This document shows positions 37,501 through 45,821 of a DNA stretch of 64,000 nt, piece by piece (within the stretch, counting starts at the first letter, position 1; every line of letters begins with the position of its first letter). Origin of the DNA: an uncultured Bacteroidales bacterium (GTDB lineage: Bacteria > Bacteroidota > Bacteroidia > Bacteroidales > Muribaculaceae); assembly GCA_902774055.1 (NCBI GenBank), contig CACYGX010000009.1:18525-82524 (forward strand), given 5' to 3'. The notes under the pieces are model-generated. The model worked only from the letters and a program-made list of their open reading frames with translations. It ran no database searches and had not been told where the DNA came from. Both the position numbers and the translations under genes were made by a program.

Positions 37501-37858
37501 CAAGAGTAATAGGTGCAGTCACAAGCCAGTCATCGGCAGCCTTACTACTGTTATAACGGTAACGTGCAGTATTACTAGATAATGTCCAAGTATAGGTGCT
37601 ACCATCATTGTTGGCATTAATGACCTCCCACCAATTCCATAAAGTGCTACTGCCAAAATCGTTGGAGTAGGGTGGGGTCACCGGTGTAGTAGAAGCCCTT
37701 GAAGGACCCATGCGGAAATAACCGTCGGGGGGCGTATCAACCTTTTCTATAGATGTATTGGGTTGAACAACCACACCATCCTTGGTGGTTTTCAGTTGCG
37801 CGTTAAGCGACATCGAGAGCAGCATCAAGGCTGCCAATATCATAGATATCTTTTTCAT
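34577..37858 (-). CDS. Large secreted adhesin-like protein with T9SS-like C-terminal domain
   Basis: Starting at the Met at 37858 (MKKISMILAALMLLSMSLNA), a signal peptide covers about 20 residues. Two regions, about 65-220 and 355-560, look like choice-of-anchor J / cleaved-adhesin jelly rolls (NWWEVINANNDGSTYTWTLS; GDWTLYDSTGANVYGFQNAE). Between them is a CARDB-like domain (LSIALSAPANVGAGGTATLT), and a further beta-sandwich lies at about 630-730. The last 370 or so residues are homologous to the end of the S8 protease and finish with YVNALGQQSSQPFDGVNIVI. It follows its 522-residue partner after 8 bases. Binding to host or dietary polymers is likely but not shown. Confidence 0.82.
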   Translation of the reverse strand: MKKISMILAALMLLSMSLNAQLKTTKDGVVVQPNTSIEKVDTPPDGYFRMGPSRASTTPVTPPYSNDFGSSTLWNWWEVINANNDGSTYTWTLSSNTARYRYNSSKAADDWLVTAPITLEAGKTYKFYIDAWAQSGTSYPERLEVKLASTNTASALTNGTTIIGQTTVSASSSSPQHLSNENITVNTSGNYYIGIHAISDADMYYLYVDNFVIDVAASVHDLSIALSAPANVGAGGTATLTATVTNTGNYAESGYTVTFRDGNNNVIDSQTGGSLAVGASTTFTTTYTTTAAQAGQTVNFTATVTCNGDEDATNNNATASTSVITLPPPENVAAMADDEQSATMTWDAPIIASTVATVTEDFENTSVFPPFSVGGITATQHTGAFGDWTLYDSTGANVYGFQNAEFENSSIPHAWQVFNPTTAGTSQTPHSGNQFMLSVCPLSSSGKAADHWLISPELSGNAQTINFYVAEITTSYGPETYEIWVSTTDNNHSHFSKLGNSYSINSTSWSPQSVNLPAGTKYFAIVHTSNDIFGLMVDDITYERVVPGEQPTSYNIYLDGVLVGNVNSDVYSYTFNNLTTGQHNCGVSAVYTLGESAVVTVPIPEFAPITSGTVSPTSVDFGTKSLGGTYTATVTVTNTGNQPFTPVINITNLPGVFTVTGAQQVSAHGTLNLSVTFTPTDETNYSGSFTVTIPVPDGDDIVVTVTVTGAAHNVSLLSSNTTEVIPVFKSDIEMGAPYTKDQVDDDDMMMELTPNIATGTLNVKVKNESAIKRYEINRGLPSNWSVVAIAGHQGNYFTPYDGDGVTAQGDAVDVSSTGTDYTWITVQDNTAAPSGTAYYVPVTVADGKVRTGNTYGAMRLPITVALGSVSATVEVDQGGENEGSTWEINGVEYCVYIPVFEIAGTLPNVTVDGVTYEPYMFRAWRKGSGAYEVTRDYNDPLKPLKEGAPLGPVSLLAQRTNVNSTSVTIGDQYDEESPDDKPETAFAAPYVQDPDISFVVRFYYKRVIDNGESPAGMRRSPVEEGEYYIAEYELEDTDVSIVTAINELFNGRVAVETTYVNALGQQSSQPFDGVNIVITRYNDGTVTTSKVLK

Positions 37859-37866
37859 AGTTGCAA

Positions 37867-39435
37867 TCATTTGTTAACGTTAATACTTCTGTTGTCATTA
37901 ACACGCACTTTGGCTTTATCGGTGAAGAGTTTGGGGTCAAATGCTTTGCTATTGTCACGGCCAAACGGATTTTTCTTAAAGATCAGGCCGTTGTTGTTAG
38001 CAGGTGCGTTCAGGGAAGAGAGATTTCCATTCGTGATGACTATTGTGGAAATACCAGCAGAATAGTGATCTGGTGCTGCTCTGAACTCGATGGCTCCGTT
38101 TGCACCGGTATTCACAGTCCAAGTGTGAGACTCACCGGCAGTAAAAGTATAAGGAATCCCATTCACATACACAACTCCTGCGCCATAACCGTTGTCACCT
38201 GTACATGTTGTCACGGTAACACTTAACTGGTTGCCCATAAATGTGGGGGGAAGGGTAAAAAGGACACTGCCCCAGGAGTCCATGATGACACATGTGCTAG
38301 TTCTTGCCGAAGATGTGTAATAGCGACCAGCGCCCTCCATTAATTCCCAGTTTCCATCACCTGTGACAAGAATATTATTTAATGGAGAGAAGTCAATGCC
38401 GGCATTGAGACTAGTACCTGTGGAACCTGCTGCAGGCAGTTCAACGTTAGCATTAAAGTCAGCCTTATAAGAATAGGAATCAGGATGGCTGTTGTCGTTA
38501 GGAATTTCTACAGAGAACACATCAGTCACTTGTCCTGAAAGGCTAATCTCATCATTAACGGTGAGGGTTGTGGCTGACCCCATTGCGGTAGCACTGCCCC
38601 AGGTATTGTTGTCAGAATTAAATTTGCTGATGGTCGGAGTCACATCGATGCTTGGGATATAAGAGTCAGGAAATACAAAAACGCCAAGAATCTTGATGTC
38701 AGGAGAAGAGTAAAGGGAATTGCCACTTGCACCATAAATGCTAACGACATCTCCGCTACTTAAAGATAGAGTGAAGCTGGCTTCTCCATTGGCCGTTGCT
38801 GAATCATCACCGATGTACCAACCTTCATCGTTGACATTATAAATAAACGTACCACCACGGGCATTACTTCCTACCATGAAGAAGAACTGGAAATTTGCAT
38901 TACTGTATCCGGCTGGTACAGTGTACGTTAATCCGCCTTGCCCCGAGATGTAGCCATAACCCGAGGTTTGCCAGATCAGGTTACTTCCGTTGGTGCCCCA
39001 ATTGGTGCTGTTAGTAAAGTTTCCAATGGTGCTGGAGGTGATAGTAGTAGTTCCCGATGGTTTGTTAGAGCCGTCACCATAGAAGTCAAGAACATCGATG
39101 AGTTCTGTTTCAGGAGTAGTCACGTTGGCGTTCATGTTTACGCGGACTACCTCGGTGTTACTGCCGTCAGAGCCAAGACGATGAATCTTGATCAGGTTGT
39201 CACCTTCGTTGAGCATGCCGGCGGTCACCTTTTGGTTGCCGTTGCCCATGGTGAAGCTCAAGGTGTTGGTGTACACGTTCACTTCGTTGTCCTTGTCAAA
39301 GTCACTTTCATAATCGACGACGTCGAGTTGGAGGCGTTGGGCAGGGGTAGTGGTTGACGTCCCTTGCGCTAACGCGTTAGTCCAGCCCATCGCGAGCAAC
39401 AGACTGCACGTGAAAAGATAAAATAATCTACTCAT
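37867..39435 (-). CDS. Secreted cassette partner protein, 522 residues, function unknown
   Basis: The signal peptide (LLLAMGWTNALAQ) is almost the same as in the 489-residue paralogue. Both share PAQRLQLDVVD, KVTAGMLNEGDN and a late GYGAGVVYVNGIPYTFTAGE segment. The middle contains a possible carbohydrate-binding-like beta-sandwich (LTYTVPAGYSNANFQFFFMV). I do not recognise a named family. It is the first gene of cassette 1 and is read from a complete -33/-7 promoter with a leader of about 140 bases. The large adhesin-like gene follows directly. Confidence 0.75.
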   Translation of the reverse strand: MSRLFYLFTCSLLLAMGWTNALAQGTSTTTPAQRLQLDVVDYESDFDKDNEVNVYTNTLSFTMGNGNQKVTAGMLNEGDNLIKIHRLGSDGSNTEVVRVNMNANVTTPETELIDVLDFYGDGSNKPSGTTTITSSTIGNFTNSTNWGTNGSNLIWQTSGYGYISGQGGLTYTVPAGYSNANFQFFFMVGSNARGGTFIYNVNDEGWYIGDDSATANGEASFTLSLSSGDVVSIYGASGNSLYSSPDIKILGVFVFPDSYIPSIDVTPTISKFNSDNNTWGSATAMGSATTLTVNDEISLSGQVTDVFSVEIPNDNSHPDSYSYKADFNANVELPAAGSTGTSLNAGIDFSPLNNILVTGDGNWELMEGAGRYYTSSARTSTCVIMDSWGSVLFTLPPTFMGNQLSVTVTTCTGDNGYGAGVVYVNGIPYTFTAGESHTWTVNTGANGAIEFRAAPDHYSAGISTIVITNGNLSSLNAPANNNGLIFKKNPFGRDNSKAFDPKLFTDKAKVRVNDNRSINVNK

Positions 39436-39577
39436 GTCATTAAAATATTAAAGTTGAATTTAATACACTATAATAATATCCTCATATACTCACTATAATA
39501 ACCTGGGGAAATTTTTTGGTTATGAGACTATACTTGATGATTTTAGTTATGAAAAGGTGCCTTTTCTATAACGGTGG

Positions 39578-39607
39578 CAAAATTATGATATTCTGATGAA
39601 TATTCAA
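39578..39607 (-). promoter_or_regulatory. Cassette 1 promoter, -7 and -33 elements
   Basis: The minus strand has TTG (39605-39607), a 19-base spacer and TAATTTTG (39578-39585). The rest of the 354-base gap upstream of the 522-residue gene is AT-rich, with no ORF I would support. Confidence 0.65.
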
Positions 39608-39659
39608 TAGGGTGTATGTGATTTTTGTGGTTTATAATAGGGCTTTAATGAATAAACAA

Positions 39660-39684
39660 CCGAAAACCATAAGTTGGTTTCCGG
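39660..39684 (-). terminator. Probable terminator after the BASS transporter gene
   Basis: On the minus strand CCGGAAACC..GGTTTTCGG (one mismatch) is followed by TTGTTTATT. It lies about 105 bases past the transporter stop. Confidence 0.5.
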
Positions 39685-39789
39685 CTGCATGTAAAGTTCA
39701 AAAGCGCATTGCGCTAGTTGAAGCGAATAGGGTGTGTCAAATTAGTGAAAATCGCATGAGCCCCGTAGGTGGTGGGGGCAAGTTTTCGT

Positions 39790-40635
39790 TTATCGGCGCT
39801 TGATGATGGCGACGTAGGTGATGAGTATGACGTTCATCATCAGGGCGTAGATGATGGCGGGGATGGCGATGACATCGTTGTTGAATACCAGCGGGCTGCT
39901 GGCGATGGCGATGGCTTGGGCCGCGTTCTGCATGCCCACCTCGATGACGATGGTGCGTCGCTCTTGCCCCGTGAGGCGCATGGCGCGTGACAGCAGGGCT
40001 CCGCTACCCATGGCCAGCAGGATGAGCACACTGATAGAAAGTCCCAGTTGGCCAAACTTGTCGATGATGGCCTCACGGTTCTGGATAAAGAACACCGAGG
40101 CGAGGAAAATCAGGGCAGGGAAGGCGATGCGCGACAGCACGTTGTGCATCTTGTCGGCGGCCTTGGCCCACTTCTTTCTCACGGCAATACCTACCACGAT
40201 GGGCAGGAACATGAGCACGAGGTTCTGCATCACCAGTTTGCCCACGGGCAGATGCACCTGTACGGCGCTGCCTGCCGCCGTGGTCACCCACTCCATGATC
40301 AGGGGCACCGTGACCAGTGTGATGATGCTGCTGCACGCCGTGAGCGACACTGACAGTGCCACATCGCCGCGAGCGAGCATCGAGAAGACGTTAGACGAAC
40401 TGCCGCCAGGACAGCAGGCGATGAGCACGAAGCCAATCAGGAATATCGGCTCCAGGCCGAAGGCCATGCCCAGCAGCCATGCCAGCAGCGGCAATACGAT
40501 GATTTGTCCGATAAGTCCCGCCAACACGGGTCGCGGGCGGGTCTTGAACAGTTTAAAGTCCTCGATTTTAAGGTTCAAGCCCAACTCAAACATGAGCAGG
40601 GTCAAGATGGGAAGTACAATCCAGATTGTGTTCAT
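39790..40635 (-). CDS. Bile acid:sodium symporter (BASS) family transporter
   Basis: An inner membrane protein of 281 residues with eight to ten hydrophobic helices. The sequences LMFELGLNLKIEDFK and LIACCPGGSSSNVFSMLARGDVALSV are hallmark BASS/ASBT motifs, including the CPGG..SN sodium-site segment. It probably couples sodium entry to uptake of an organic anion. Bile acid is only one possible substrate; other members carry pantoate or pyruvate. It is a single gene flanked by hairpins. Confidence 0.9.
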   Translation of the reverse strand: MNTIWIVLPILTLLMFELGLNLKIEDFKLFKTRPRPVLAGLIGQIIVLPLLAWLLGMAFGLEPIFLIGFVLIACCPGGSSSNVFSMLARGDVALSVSLTACSSIITLVTVPLIMEWVTTAAGSAVQVHLPVGKLVMQNLVLMFLPIVVGIAVRKKWAKAADKMHNVLSRIAFPALIFLASVFFIQNREAIIDKFGQLGLSISVLILLAMGSGALLSRAMRLTGQERRTIVIEVGMQNAAQAIAIASSPLVFNNDVIAIPAIIYALMMNVILITYVAIIKRR

Positions 40636-40657
40636 AATTGTGCCTCAGTATTGATTT

Positions 40658-40683
40658 GAAAGGCGCCTGACGAGGCGCCTTTC
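40658..40683. terminator. Terminator after the HIT gene
   Basis: GAAAGGCGCCT-GACG-AGGCGCCTTTC is a perfect 11-bp stem with a four-base loop between the HIT stop and the BASS start. Confidence 0.8.
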
Positions 40684-40710
40684 AAGATGTTGTTTGTCAA
40701 GATGTGATAC

Positions 40711-41103
40711 TTAGAGTTTAGCGGCGATGGCAGCGGCGATAGCCTGCATCTCCTCGGCAGGGAGGGTCAGCTTGGGACCACCGAAGGCCATGTCCTTCTC
40801 GCTCTGCAGCGGTACCAGGTGGATGTGGCAGTGGGGAACTTCCAGGCCCAGCACGCCGATGCCGATGCGCTTGCAGGGGATGGCCTGCTCGAGCGCCATG
40901 GCCACCTTGCGGGCAAATGCCCACAGTCCCATGTACTCCTGCTCGTCGAGGTCAAACATATAGTTCACCTCTTTCTTGGGGATGACCAGGGTGTGACCCT
41001 TGGCCATGGGATTGATGTCGAGAAATGCGAAGTAGTTCTCGTCCTCGGCCACCTTGTAGCTGGGAATCTCGCCAGCTGCGATCTTGCTGAAAATCGTTGC
41101 CAT
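40711..41103 (-). CDS. HIT-family nucleotide-binding protein
   Basis: This is a small soluble hydrolase-type protein of 130 residues. The histidine triad HCHIHLV has H91, H93 and H95, and DINPMAKGHTLVIPKKEV is the usual early HINT/HIT segment. Such proteins hydrolyse nucleoside phosphoramidates or dinucleotides. It follows greA by 21 bases, an arrangement commonly seen in Bacteroidetes, and ends at a strong terminator. Confidence 0.92.
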   Translation of the reverse strand: MATIFSKIAAGEIPSYKVAEDENYFAFLDINPMAKGHTLVIPKKEVNYMFDLDEQEYMGLWAFARKVAMALEQAIPCKRIGIGVLGLEVPHCHIHLVPLQSEKDMAFGGPKLTLPAEEMQAIAAAIAAKL

Positions 41104-41124
41104 AACTGTGTTATGAGTATTGGG

Positions 41125-41595
41125 TTATACTTCGATCTTGAGAATTTCAAAATTCATGATTCCGGCGGGAGCTTGAACCTCAACCTTGTCGCCAACCTTG
41201 TGGCCCAGCAGGCCCTTAGCGATGGGTGTAGAAACCGAAATCTTGCCCTCGCGCAGGTTGGCCTCGGTCTCGGTAACGATGGTATAGGTCACTTGAGCCT
41301 TGTTCTTGAGGTTGCGGATGGTCACCTTGGTGAGCAGTTGCACCTCGTCGGTCGATATCTTGCTCTCGTCGATGATGCGGGCCGATGCGATAAGGGACTT
41401 GAGTTCGGCAATCTTAGCTTCGAGCATGCCCTGGCGCTCCTTGGCAGCATCATATTCTGCGTTCTCTGAAAGGTCTCCCTTGTCACGTGCCTCAACAATG
41501 GCGCGGACTACCTCGGGACGTTCGACATTTTCAAGATGTTTGAGTTCTTCCATCTTCTTGTCGTAACCTTCCTGTGTCATGTAGGTAATTGGCAT
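41125..41595 (-). CDS. greA: Transcription elongation factor GreA
   Basis: GreA rescues backtracked RNA polymerase by stimulating transcript cleavage. The 156-residue form beginning MPITYMTQEGYDKKMEEL has the coiled-coil N-domain with the acidic tip (ARDKGDLSENAEYDAAKERQ) and the C-terminal FKBP-like domain (STPIAKGLLGHKVGDKVEV). A longer frame from 41631 adds basic residues with no family match, so the Met at 41595 is preferred. The leader from the promoter at 41698 is about 95 bases and contains a short inverted repeat (AATCTCA..TGAGAT). Confidence 0.94.
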   Translation of the reverse strand: MPITYMTQEGYDKKMEELKHLENVERPEVVRAIVEARDKGDLSENAEYDAAKERQGMLEAKIAELKSLIASARIIDESKISTDEVQLLTKVTIRNLKNKAQVTYTIVTETEANLREGKISVSTPIAKGLLGHKVGDKVEVQAPAGIMNFEILKIEV

Positions 41596-41697
41596 GTTGG
41601 TAATCAGTGTTTTTTTAAATTTTCTACTCAAAAAATTAGAAGAATCTCAACTTATTGCAGGTGAGATCCCTCGCGATTCATATTTGGTTTAACGGTG

Positions 41698-41705
41698 CAA
41701 AGGTA
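41698..41705 (-). promoter_or_regulatory. greA-HIT promoter, -7 element
   Basis: The minus strand reads TACCTTTG, an exact -7 match, about 100 bases upstream of the greA start. Confidence 0.6.
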
Positions 41706-41850
41706 CATAATAAAATTCAAACACGGCAACAGAATGTTAATAAAATCCCACCTAATTATTAAAAATTAACTGATGACAGTGGGGCTGTGACGGCTATAGA
41801 CAGCGCAAATCGAGCAAATTGGCAGTTGTGCCGCTATGTTATCATGCTGG

Positions 41851-43284
41851 TTACCTGCGCCACAGGCCGATGATTTGGCGGCTGGCAACGATGAGGCTCA
41901 CAACGGTGACGATGATGGCTATGGGCAACTGGCCCGTTTCCATTGCGGCCATCACGGCAGCGGCCACGGCGAGCGTCCACAGCAGGTTGTACAGGCAGGC
42001 AGGCGTCACGCTCAGGCGGTACACCTTGAAATAGACTACGGCGATGATGAGGGTGTACAACAGGTAAGACACGAGGAAGGCGATGCCCAGTCCCGTGAGT
42101 CCCCACCAGCGGTAGAACACGATGTTCAGCACCAGGTTGATGATGGCGCTGGCGACCTCGGTCCACAGGTAGGTCTTGCCGTCGCCCTTGGCCAGGATGG
42201 TGAATGCCAGACACCACGACAGGGTGCGCAGCACGGTGCCGATCATGCCCCACGAGACGAAAGAGAAGATGACGTTGAATTCGGGCGTATACAGGATCCA
42301 CACCACCAACTCGCGCAGCAAGATGAACAGGGCAACAACAGGGGCCATCACGGCGATGGCCAGATTGATTTCCTGGGAAACGAAGGCGCGCAGGCGAATG
42401 CGGCTGTCAGCAACCTTCGACAGGCGGGGGTAGTATTCCATGCCCAGGGCGGTAAGTATCAGCCCTGTATATTTATTTAATAATGTGTATCCTGCCTGAT
42501 AATAACCCACGGCTTCGGTGCCGGCGTTGATGTTGAGCCATGAGTTAAAAGCATAGCTGGCCAGGATGCTGGCAAAATTGCCAAGCGTCATGTAGATGCC
42601 CAGACGCACAAAGCCCTTGCCCATGTCGAAGGTCTCGTGGCGGCTCATCACGGCGGGCGGGTAATCGCGGTTGCGGAAGAGCCACGCGAACACAGCCAGC
42701 GCGGCGGCATAGGCGAGAATCGACGGCAGGATGCTGCGTTCTCGCAGCAGGTAGAACAACGGGATAGACACCGCCAGGCCCACAATAGTGCCCCATAGTG
42801 TGACACTTGCTAGCCGCTTGAGGCGTGCTGTGCCTTGCAAGATGGCATATTCGCCGTTGGTCAGCGCCTGCAGCAGCACAGCGATGCTCAGGGCGACAAA
42901 GCCCCAGATGTGGGTCGTGTCGCCAAAGGTGACTTGGCTCAACAGCGGCGCCAGCAATAACGTCGTTAACGCGCCTGCCAGTCCCAGCCACATCGACCAC
43001 TTGCGCACCACGCTCACCATGCGCGCCACCAATCCCGGGTCGCGGCCAGTCAGCGCCTGTGAGATGTCGCGCACGCTGCTCGAACGGATGCCCAAGTTGG
43101 TACCAGTGGATATCATCTCGAGCGCATTGTTGAACAGGCCGAACAGGCCCACGCCGACAGGCCCAATCCACATGGCGACAAGCTTGGTGCGAATAATCGA
43201 GCACAGGATACCGGCAATCTGGACCCCTCCGAAGAGGCCCATCGCCTTCATTGCCATGCGTGATATGCTGCTCTTGCCTGCCAT
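41851..43284 (-). CDS. Polysaccharide flippase (Wzx/MATE-like, MVF superfamily)
   Basis: An integral membrane protein of 477 residues with about 12-14 hydrophobic segments. The N-terminal pattern GLFGGVQIAGILCSIIRTKLVAMWIGPVGVGLFG is typical of O-antigen or polysaccharide flippases, which move lipid-linked sugars across the inner membrane. It follows the FemAB/GNAT-like gene after 12 bases, so the two are probably cotranscribed. No glycosyltransferase lies directly beside it, so the glycan is unknown. Confidence 0.88.
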   Translation of the reverse strand: MAGKSSISRMAMKAMGLFGGVQIAGILCSIIRTKLVAMWIGPVGVGLFGLFNNALEMISTGTNLGIRSSSVRDISQALTGRDPGLVARMVSVVRKWSMWLGLAGALTTLLLAPLLSQVTFGDTTHIWGFVALSIAVLLQALTNGEYAILQGTARLKRLASVTLWGTIVGLAVSIPLFYLLRERSILPSILAYAAALAVFAWLFRNRDYPPAVMSRHETFDMGKGFVRLGIYMTLGNFASILASYAFNSWLNINAGTEAVGYYQAGYTLLNKYTGLILTALGMEYYPRLSKVADSRIRLRAFVSQEINLAIAVMAPVVALFILLRELVVWILYTPEFNVIFSFVSWGMIGTVLRTLSWCLAFTILAKGDGKTYLWTEVASAIINLVLNIVFYRWWGLTGLGIAFLVSYLLYTLIIAVVYFKVYRLSVTPACLYNLLWTLAVAAAVMAAMETGQLPIAIIVTVVSLIVASRQIIGLWRR

Positions 43285-43296
43285 GAGTACAAGGGG

Positions 43297-44238
43297 TTAC
43301 AAATCTATCTGGAAAGTGTTATAGACAATGCCGCGGCCACCCAGGCGGGACTTCTGCCTGACGAGCCCCTCATTGAGATACAGGCCGTGGTTCTCATTGG
43401 AGATGCCGAAGTCAAAGTAACGGTATCCCTCCTGCTGGTACTTGGCGATGAGATGCTCAAACAGCAACGTCAGCGCCTTGCTCTCCTTGCCCGCTGGCGA
43501 AGCGCCGATGTACTGGCAGTGGGCTACAGGTTGCGACAGGTACATCACCACGCCAGCCAGCAGTTCACCGTCGAGGGTGGCGGTGTGCAAGGAGATGTTC
43601 TCAGGGAAACGTCCTTGCAACAGCCTCATCTCGTCCAGCGTGTGGACAGGGCGGGTGTCATAGCGCTCATCGAGTAACGACGACAGCAGGTGCCAGTAGC
43701 CTTCCCAGTCTTCGCTAGGGCCGACGGTGATACCCGCTTTGCGGGCCGCATTGGCGCCGCTCTTGTTGCCACGGTCGAGCGGCAGCGGGCAGGTCAGGTC
43801 GATAGTGGTCGAGATGTTGGTCTCGACCAGCGATGCACCGTGGCGGAAGAGGGCATACAGGTCCTCCTCGCAGGGGTAGCGGTGATAGATGTGAGGCACG
43901 GCTTTGTAAACCAGATGCTTGATGCCCTGGGCACGCATCCACTCGATGGCGGCATCCATCACCTGGAGCATGACGGTGGCGTCAAAGTGCTTGAGAGGCA
44001 CCAGCCAGCCGCCATAGGTGAGGCCACGGTGGGAAAATAACGTGTCGCCGTCCACACAGGCGGGCAACAGCGCACACCACTTGCCATCGTTCATGGCGAC
44101 GAGCGAACAGTCGGTGAAACGGTCGCTGTGGTAGTCCATATACCCCCGCTGATGCAGAAATGTGCCGTTGCGGCTCAGGCGGGCCATTTCGTCCCATCGC
44201 GCAGCCATCGAGGCGTCATATCTCGTGATTGTAATCAT
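43297..44238 (-). CDS. FemAB/GNAT-like acyltransferase
   Basis: A soluble protein of 313 residues. Two GNAT-like halves can be read. The first has SHRGLTYGGWLVP and HLVYKAVPHIYHRYPCEEDLYALFRHGA. The second has DGELLAGVVMYLSQ and HCQYIGASPAGKESKALTLL, then YRYFDFGISNENHGLYLNEGL. This is the FemAB or CelD-type arrangement used to add amino acids or acyl groups to surface polymers. Its location just before a flippase gene suggests a role in a glycan or exopolysaccharide pathway. The substrate is unknown. Confidence 0.72.
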   Translation of the reverse strand: MITITRYDASMAARWDEMARLSRNGTFLHQRGYMDYHSDRFTDCSLVAMNDGKWCALLPACVDGDTLFSHRGLTYGGWLVPLKHFDATVMLQVMDAAIEWMRAQGIKHLVYKAVPHIYHRYPCEEDLYALFRHGASLVETNISTTIDLTCPLPLDRGNKSGANAARKAGITVGPSEDWEGYWHLLSSLLDERYDTRPVHTLDEMRLLQGRFPENISLHTATLDGELLAGVVMYLSQPVAHCQYIGASPAGKESKALTLLFEHLIAKYQQEGYRYFDFGISNENHGLYLNEGLVRQKSRLGGRGIVYNTFQIDL

Positions 44239-44257
44239 AGTCGTTATTATATTAACG

Positions 44258-44265
44258 CAAATTTA
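44258..44265 (-). promoter_or_regulatory. Promoter of the FemAB-flippase pair, -7 element
   Basis: The minus strand reads TAAATTTG, 20 bases upstream of the FemAB-like ATG. It lies back to back with the next promoter. Confidence 0.5.
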
Positions 44266-44278
44266 CGTCAAAAAATAT

Positions 44279-44286
44279 TACCTTTG
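44279..44286 (+). promoter_or_regulatory. Promoter of the dicarboxylate symporter gene, -7 element
   Basis: TACCTTTG is an exact -7 match, 21 bases upstream of the ATG at 44307. It is divergent from the promoter at 44258-44265, so the two compete for about 30 bases of DNA. Confidence 0.6.
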
Positions 44287-44306
44287 CCCAAAAATTAACA
44301 AGAATC

Positions 44307-45503
44307 ATGTTTAAACTTATGAAACTGTCTAAGATAGGTCTCTTGCCACGAATCATCATCGCCATATTTCTGGGCGTGGTGTGTGGCTCATTTTTCCCTG
44401 AGTGGGCAGTAAGGTGCTTCGTCACCTTTAATAGCATCTTCAGTCATTTCCTCTCATTTCTCATCCCGCTCATCATTGTGGGCCTGGTGACGCCAGCAAT
44501 TGCCGACATCGGCAAGGGTGCTGGGAAACTGCTGCTGATCACCGCCCTCATTGCCTATGGTGACACGGTCTTCTCGGGCTATCTGAGCTTTTTCACTAGC
44601 ACGACGATATTCCCGTCGTTGATTGACCGTAGCCAGGCGGCACAGGCCATTACCGCCGCTGTGGAGGTCAAGCCGTTCTTCACCATCGAGATACCGCCGC
44701 TGTGCGATGTGATGAGCGCTCTTATCTCGTCATTTCTCATGGGCTTGGGCATCTCGTTTTTTGAGTCCGCTCAGTTGAAGAAATGCTTTGACGAGTTTCG
44801 TGACATCATTGCCAAGGCCATCGAGGTGGCGCTCATTCCCATCCTGCCCATTTACATCTTCTCGATCTTCCTTAACATGTCCTTCACGGGTCAGGCATGG
44901 CGCATCATCAACGTGTTTATCGCCATCATCGGCGTCATCTTTGTGATGCACATTTTCCTGCTTATTCTGCAATACGTTGTTGCGGGAGCCATCGCGCGTC
45001 GCAATCCGTTCAAGGCCCTATATAACATGATGCCAGCCTATTTCACCGCCCTGGGCACATCGTCGTCGGCAGCCACGATTCCGGTGACGCTCAAGCAGGC
45101 TAAGCGCAATGGTGTGAGCGACGGCATTGCCGGCTTTGTCATACCGCTGTGTGCCACGATCCACTTGTCGGGCAGCGCGATGAAGATCACAGCCTGTGCT
45201 GTGGCGCTGATTATCATGCAGGGCGGGGCCATCTCCATCGGGCAGTTTTCGGGGTTTATCTTGATGCTGGGTGTGATGATGGTGGCGGCCCCTGGTGTGC
45301 CTGGTGGCGCCATCATGGCCGCCTTGGGTGTGATGCAGTCTATACTGGGCTTTAATGCCGAACAACAGGCTCTCATGATCGCCTTGTACATCACGATGGA
45401 CAGCTTTGGCACCGCCTGTAATGTGACCGGCGACGGAGCAATAGCTCTGGTCGTTGACAGAATATATGGCTGGATTTCGCCAAAAGGCACCACTGAGGCT
45501 TAG
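44307..45503 (+). CDS. Dicarboxylate/amino acid:cation symporter (DAACS) family
   Basis: An inner membrane protein of 398 residues. The family pattern is clear: IFSHFLSFLIPLIIVGLVTPAIADIGKGAGKL early, the serine-rich hairpin ALGTSSSAATIPVTLKQAKRNG, and FVIPLCATIHLSGSAMKIT followed by a late GDGAIALVVDRI segment. It imports a dicarboxylate or amino acid with sodium or protons, possibly glutamate, aspartate, serine or threonine. It stands alone with its own promoter. Confidence 0.93.
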   Translation: MFKLMKLSKIGLLPRIIIAIFLGVVCGSFFPEWAVRCFVTFNSIFSHFLSFLIPLIIVGLVTPAIADIGKGAGKLLLITALIAYGDTVFSGYLSFFTSTTIFPSLIDRSQAAQAITAAVEVKPFFTIEIPPLCDVMSALISSFLMGLGISFFESAQLKKCFDEFRDIIAKAIEVALIPILPIYIFSIFLNMSFTGQAWRIINVFIAIIGVIFVMHIFLLILQYVVAGAIARRNPFKALYNMMPAYFTALGTSSSAATIPVTLKQAKRNGVSDGIAGFVIPLCATIHLSGSAMKITACAVALIIMQGGAISIGQFSGFILMLGVMMVAAPGVPGGAIMAALGVMQSILGFNAEQQALMIALYITMDSFGTACNVTGDGAIALVVDRIYGWISPKGTTEA

Positions 45504-45821
45504 TTTTTTGTCAATTTGCCATTTCTGGGAATTAAATTACTGGTTTTCAGAGTGCGAAATTTGATTTTTGGGAAAATGGAGGTGTTTTTTTTTGAAAAAA
45601 AACTATAAATAATTTTGTATTTGAAAAAATGATATTATCTTTGTAGCGCATAAAGGAAAAAATCATTAGGATTTATCAAAGAGTTTCGGATTAACTATAC
45701 TGTTGGTATAATAGAATGGTTAATCCATTTTTTATGCCTATATGTGAAGGCAAAACAATAAGAGCGCGGACACCCATGTGGCATCCGCGCTCTTTGTTAA
45801 ATGATGCTTAAATTTTCTTCT
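45504..45821. other. Intergenic gap: AT-rich stretch and a shared terminator
   Basis: Apart from the hairpin at 45761-45797, the 318 bases are AT-rich. A possible rightward -7 element TATCTTTG at about 45636 has no gene downstream on that strand. No ORF here is worth supporting. Confidence 0.4.
45761..45797. terminator. Bidirectional terminator between the symporter and the LRR gene
   Basis: AGAGCGCGGA (45761-45770) pairs with TCCGCGCTCT (45784-45793) with a 13-base loop, followed by TTGTT on the plus strand and TTATTGTTTTG on the minus strand. Confidence 0.75.

Noticed and set aside
29173-39435. Polysaccharide utilisation locus
   Set aside because: No SusC/SusD pair, sensor or glycosidase set is present; the genes are secreted beta-rich proteins and a protease.
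39612-39803. 63-codon frame in the gap upstream of the adhesin-like cassette
   Set aside because: It overlaps a probable terminator, the codon use is poor, and it runs into the BASS gene end on the opposite strand.
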